Positions 5,568 to 7,490 of a stretch of 7,490 nucleotides of DNA are shown here, piece by piece. The stretch covers positions 1 through 7,490 of the forward strand of contig CAZVIK010000195.1 of NCBI GenBank assembly GCA_964627045.1. Reading direction: 5' to 3'. Source of the DNA: CAZVIK01 sp964627045. Lineage in GTDB: Bacteria; Acidobacteriota; Terriglobia; Bryobacterales; Bryobacteraceae. The position numbers and the translations under genes were made by a program. Positions within the stretch are counted from its first letter, which is position 1, and every line of letters begins with the position of its first letter. The notes below the pieces were generated by a model that was given only the letters and a program-made list of their open reading frames with translations, did no database searches and had not been told where the DNA came from.

Positions 5568-6383
5568 ATGGCCGGCAACGTCAAGTTTCACGTGACCCGC
5601 TACAATCCGGAGCGCGACGCGGCGCCGCACACACAGACCTTCGACGTTCCGGTGCGCGAGGGCATGACGGTACTCGAGGGGTTGCATTACATCAAGGAGA
5701 ACCTGGACGCGTCGCTGGTGTGGCGGTATTCCTGCCGCATGGGCGTGTGCGGGTCCTGCGGCATGCTGCTGAACGGCCGGCCGACGCTGGCGTGCAACAC
5801 CCAGATTCTGCACATCGCCTCGACCGACCTGGCGGTGGCGCCGCTCCCCAACTTCCCGATCCTGCGCGACCTGGCGCCGGATCTCGCCCCGATGTTCGAG
5901 AAACATCGGTCGCTGAGTCCGTTCATCGTGCGCGAGGATGAAGCGCAACTGGACGACCCGGCCGGCGAGTTCTACCAGTCGCCCGAGCAACTGGAAAAGT
6001 ACCTCCAATTCACGTACTGCATCAAGTGCGGGTGCTGCATGGCGGCCTGCCCCACGCTGGCGACCGACGTGCGCTACCTGGGGCCGATGCCGCTGGCCGC
6101 GGCGCAACGCTACAACATCGACACGCGCGACGACGGACGGCGCCTGCGCGCCGAACAGGCGGGCGACTCCCACGGAGCGTTCCGCTGCCATTACGCGGGG
6201 GAGTGTTCGCGCGTCTGCCCGAAAGGCGTGGACCCGGCCAAGGCGATCCAGCACCTGAAGCGGCAACTCGTGCTCGACTACCTGCACCTGGCGCGCCGGA
6301 AGAGGCCCTGCGAGAAGCTGCACGGCCCGGGCGAGGGAAAGCGGCTGGAGAGCGTGCCGGCGGCACCGGCCCGGACGGTGTAA
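5568..6383 (+). CDS. sdhB: Succinate dehydrogenase/fumarate reductase iron-sulphur subunit
   Basis: This 271-residue subunit wires electrons from the SdhA flavin to the membrane quinone through three Fe-S clusters. The N-terminal ferredoxin-like domain has Cys56, Cys61, Cys64 and Cys76 (SCRMGVCGSCG then LACNT), the [2Fe-2S] set. The C-terminal domain has C151-x2-C154-x2-C157-x3-C161-P and C207-x5-C213-x3-C217-P. By family comparison 151/154/157/217 hold [4Fe-4S] and 161/207/213 hold [3Fe-4S]. Ala210 sits inside the 207-213 segment with no extra Cys, which fits a three-iron cluster. Cys156 and Cys248 are additional. The C-terminus from about 243 is a basic, Pro/Ala-rich tail. Translation starts 2 bases after the sdhD stop, with GGAGGGAGG upstream. 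As the last gene of sdhA-C-D-B it is separated from sdhA, with which it forms the soluble module. Confidence 0.96.
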   Translation: MAGNVKFHVTRYNPERDAAPHTQTFDVPVREGMTVLEGLHYIKENLDASLVWRYSCRMGVCGSCGMLLNGRPTLACNTQILHIASTDLAVAPLPNFPILRDLAPDLAPMFEKHRSLSPFIVREDEAQLDDPAGEFYQSPEQLEKYLQFTYCIKCGCCMAACPTLATDVRYLGPMPLAAAQRYNIDTRDDGRRLRAEQAGDSHGAFRCHYAGECSRVCPKGVDPAKAIQHLKRQLVLDYLHLARRKRPCEKLHGPGEGKRLESVPAAPARTV

Positions 6384-6396
6384 GGCGTCAAGCGCC
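6384..6396. terminator. Small hairpin between convergent sdhB and mrp
   Basis: The 17-base gap between the two stop codons contains GGCG (6384-6387) and CGCC (6393-6396), extendable by one U-G pair to a 5-bp stem with a three-base loop. No T tract follows on either strand. It is the only structure available as a shared terminator and is weak, so overlap of the converging transcripts is likely. Confidence 0.2.
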
Positions 6397-6400
6397 GGCT

Positions 6401-7186
6401 TCAGTCTTCCATCTCGATGGTCGGCGGTTTGGGGCCGCCGGATTCCGCGATGCGCGCCACCACCGCCTTGGCCATGTCGAGGAAGCTCGCCGCGTGGCGA
6501 TCGCCGCCGTCGCGCAGCGCGACGGGTTGCCCGGTGTCGCCGCCCGCGCGGACGGCCGGGTCCAACGGGAGCGCCGCCAGGAAGTGCACGTTCATCATGT
6601 CGGCGGTGCGCTCGCCGCCGCCGGAGCTGAAGACCTCGACGCGCTGGTTGCAGTGCGGGCAGATCAGGTAGCTCATGTTCTCGATCATGCCCAGGATCTC
6701 CACGCGCACTTGCTGGAACATGTGGATCGCCTTGCGGGCGTCCTCCAGGGAAACGTCGGAGGGCGTCGTCACCACGATGGCGCCCGACAGCGGCACGGTT
6801 TGAATCAGCGAAAGCTGCACGTCGCCGGTTCCCGGCGGCAGATCGATGACCAGGTAGTCGAGCCCGCCCCAATCGACGCCGCGGGTGAACTGCTGCACCA
6901 CGCCGTGCAGCATGGGCCCGCGCCAGATCAGCGGCTTGTCGCCCGGATTCAGGAATCCCATCGACATGAGCTTCACGCCGTATTGCTCCAGCGGCACGAT
7001 GGTCTCGTCGCGCACGTGCGGCATTTCCTGGATTCCCATCATCAGCGGGACGTTGGGGCCGTACACGTCGGCGTCGAGCAGACCGGTCTTGTGGCCCAGT
7101 TTGGCCAGCGCCACGGCGAGGTTCACCGAGACCGTGGTCTTCCCAACGCCGCCCTTTCCGCTGCCGACGGCAATCACGTGAGACAC
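6401..7186 (-). CDS. mrp: Mrp/ApbC/NBP35-family P-loop Fe-S cluster carrier ATPase
   Basis: This cytoplasmic ATPase family binds and transfers Fe-S clusters to apoproteins. The protein is 261 residues from the GTG at 7184-7186. The deviant Walker A GSGKGGVGKTT spans 8-18 with signature Lys11 and P-loop Lys16. Switch I is DADVYGPNVP (38-47) and switch II DLPPGTGD (115-122). CPHC gives Cys176 and Cys179, the pair that bridges a cluster across the dimer. ALPLDPAVRAGGDTGQP (205-221) is also typical. The N-terminal MIP18/DUF59 domain of longer Mrp proteins is absent. The start is doubtful: family members carry PGV just before this point, and here the frame encodes GEQPKQPVPG upstream of the GTG, back to a TAG at 7238-7240, with no ATG, GTG or TTG between and no ribosome-binding site at the GTG. 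It follows tsaD on the same strand and converges on sdhB. Confidence 0.92.
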   Translation of the reverse strand: MSHVIAVGSGKGGVGKTTVSVNLAVALAKLGHKTGLLDADVYGPNVPLMMGIQEMPHVRDETIVPLEQYGVKLMSMGFLNPGDKPLIWRGPMLHGVVQQFTRGVDWGGLDYLVIDLPPGTGDVQLSLIQTVPLSGAIVVTTPSDVSLEDARKAIHMFQQVRVEILGMIENMSYLICPHCNQRVEVFSSGGGERTADMMNVHFLAALPLDPAVRAGGDTGQPVALRDGGDRHAASFLDMAKAVVARIAESGGPKPPTIEMED

Positions 7187-7237
7187 GCCGGGAACCGGCT
7201 GTTTGGGCTGTTCGCCCGGTTTGTGGGGGGGAATTAC

Positions 7238-7490
7238 CTACATCCAACCCCAGGGTGAGTTTGGCGTGCCCGCGGAGCGACAAACCGATAAAAGCGCGGC
7301 GCAGGAATTTCGGAAACGCGGCGGCGGCGATCATGGCGGCGTTGTCGGTGGACAAGCCCGGCGATGGGAAGTGCACGGGGCAAGCCAGCGCCATCGCGCG
7401 CGCCGCGGCGCGCAGGCCCGCGTTGCAGGCCACCCCTCCCGTCACGATGAGCGCGCGCGCACCGTTCTGGTCCACGCTCGCCGCCGCACG
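7238..7490 (-). CDS. tsaD: TsaD (Gcp/Kae1) C-terminal part, cut by window edge
   Basis: This is the 3' end of the catalytic subunit of threonylcarbamoyl-adenosine (t6A) synthase, which modifies A37 of ANN-decoding tRNAs in the cytoplasm. About 84 residues are visible. Family marks are LIVTGGVACNAGLR, the glycine-rich nucleotide-binding segment near the C-terminus, and STDNAAMIA, whose Asp (codon 7341-7343) corresponds to the metal-ligand Asp of Kae1/TsaD. The conserved sequence ends with GLSLRGHAKLTLG, where such proteins normally stop. In this frame no stop follows: it stays open through mrp and antisense to sdhB down to 5562, which cannot be real protein. A TAG lies at 7238-7240 in the mrp frame, so I end the feature there and suspect a one-base indel. 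The 5' part lies outside the window. Confidence 0.88.

Noticed and set aside
3003..6383. Fumarate reductase operon (frd)
   Set aside because: SdhA and SdhB motifs are shared by both enzymes, but HRxSG plus a haem-ligand His in the anchors fits succinate dehydrogenase better; not excluded in reverse direction.
6026..7258. 410-codon plus-strand frame over sdhB and antisense to mrp
   Set aside because: It is a shadow of two well-identified genes; its composition is not protein-like and no domain is visible.
5562..7475. 637-codon minus-strand frame beginning in TsaD
   Set aside because: Only the first 80 or so codons are TsaD. The rest is an alternate frame of mrp and antisense of sdhB, rich in Arg/Ala/Gly; the length reflects a missing stop in GC-rich DNA.

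Overview
The window is GC-rich, densely coding bacterial chromosome. It shows no rRNA, tRNA, CRISPR array, integrase or transposase. Gene content and style fit a free-living aerobic or facultative bacterium with a complete succinate dehydrogenase. The Tat-exported type-B carboxylesterase, a DUF4870-like zinc-ribbon protein and the wording of the TsaD C-terminus remind me of Acidobacteriota (Bryobacter/Solibacter-like). That placement is an impression from protein style and was not tested.

Layout from left to right. A minus-strand gene (92-568) encodes a small zinc-ribbon plus three-helix membrane protein. A 489-base divergent intergenic region follows, holding a compact nested inverted-repeat element at 711-776. 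Next comes a plus-strand exported carboxylesterase (1058-2740). A 262-base gap then carries several dyads and a -10-like box, and leads into a tight four-gene operon for complex II in the order sdhA-sdhC-sdhD-sdhB (3003-6383, gaps of 17, 8 and 2 bases). Converging on it from the right, after 17 bases, is a minus-strand pair: the truncated 3' part of tsaD (t6A tRNA modification) followed by mrp (P-loop Fe-S carrier).

The sdh genes together give a full enzyme: a flavoprotein with covalent-FAD His and dicarboxylate-site residues, two membrane anchors each with a candidate haem-ligand His, and an iron-sulphur subunit with all eleven cluster cysteines. Succinate oxidation on the cytoplasmic face is thereby coupled to quinone reduction in the membrane. 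Mrp beside it is an Fe-S cluster carrier family member, but it lies on the opposite strand and probably belongs to the tsaD unit.

I see no clear new system. The points most worth a second look are the tsaD/mrp junction, where the tsaD frame lacks a stop and the mrp frame lacks a normal start around a C7 run; the 66-bp nested hairpin element with two GGAA loops; the perfect 8-bp dyad upstream of the sdh operon; and the A-C-D-B gene order.
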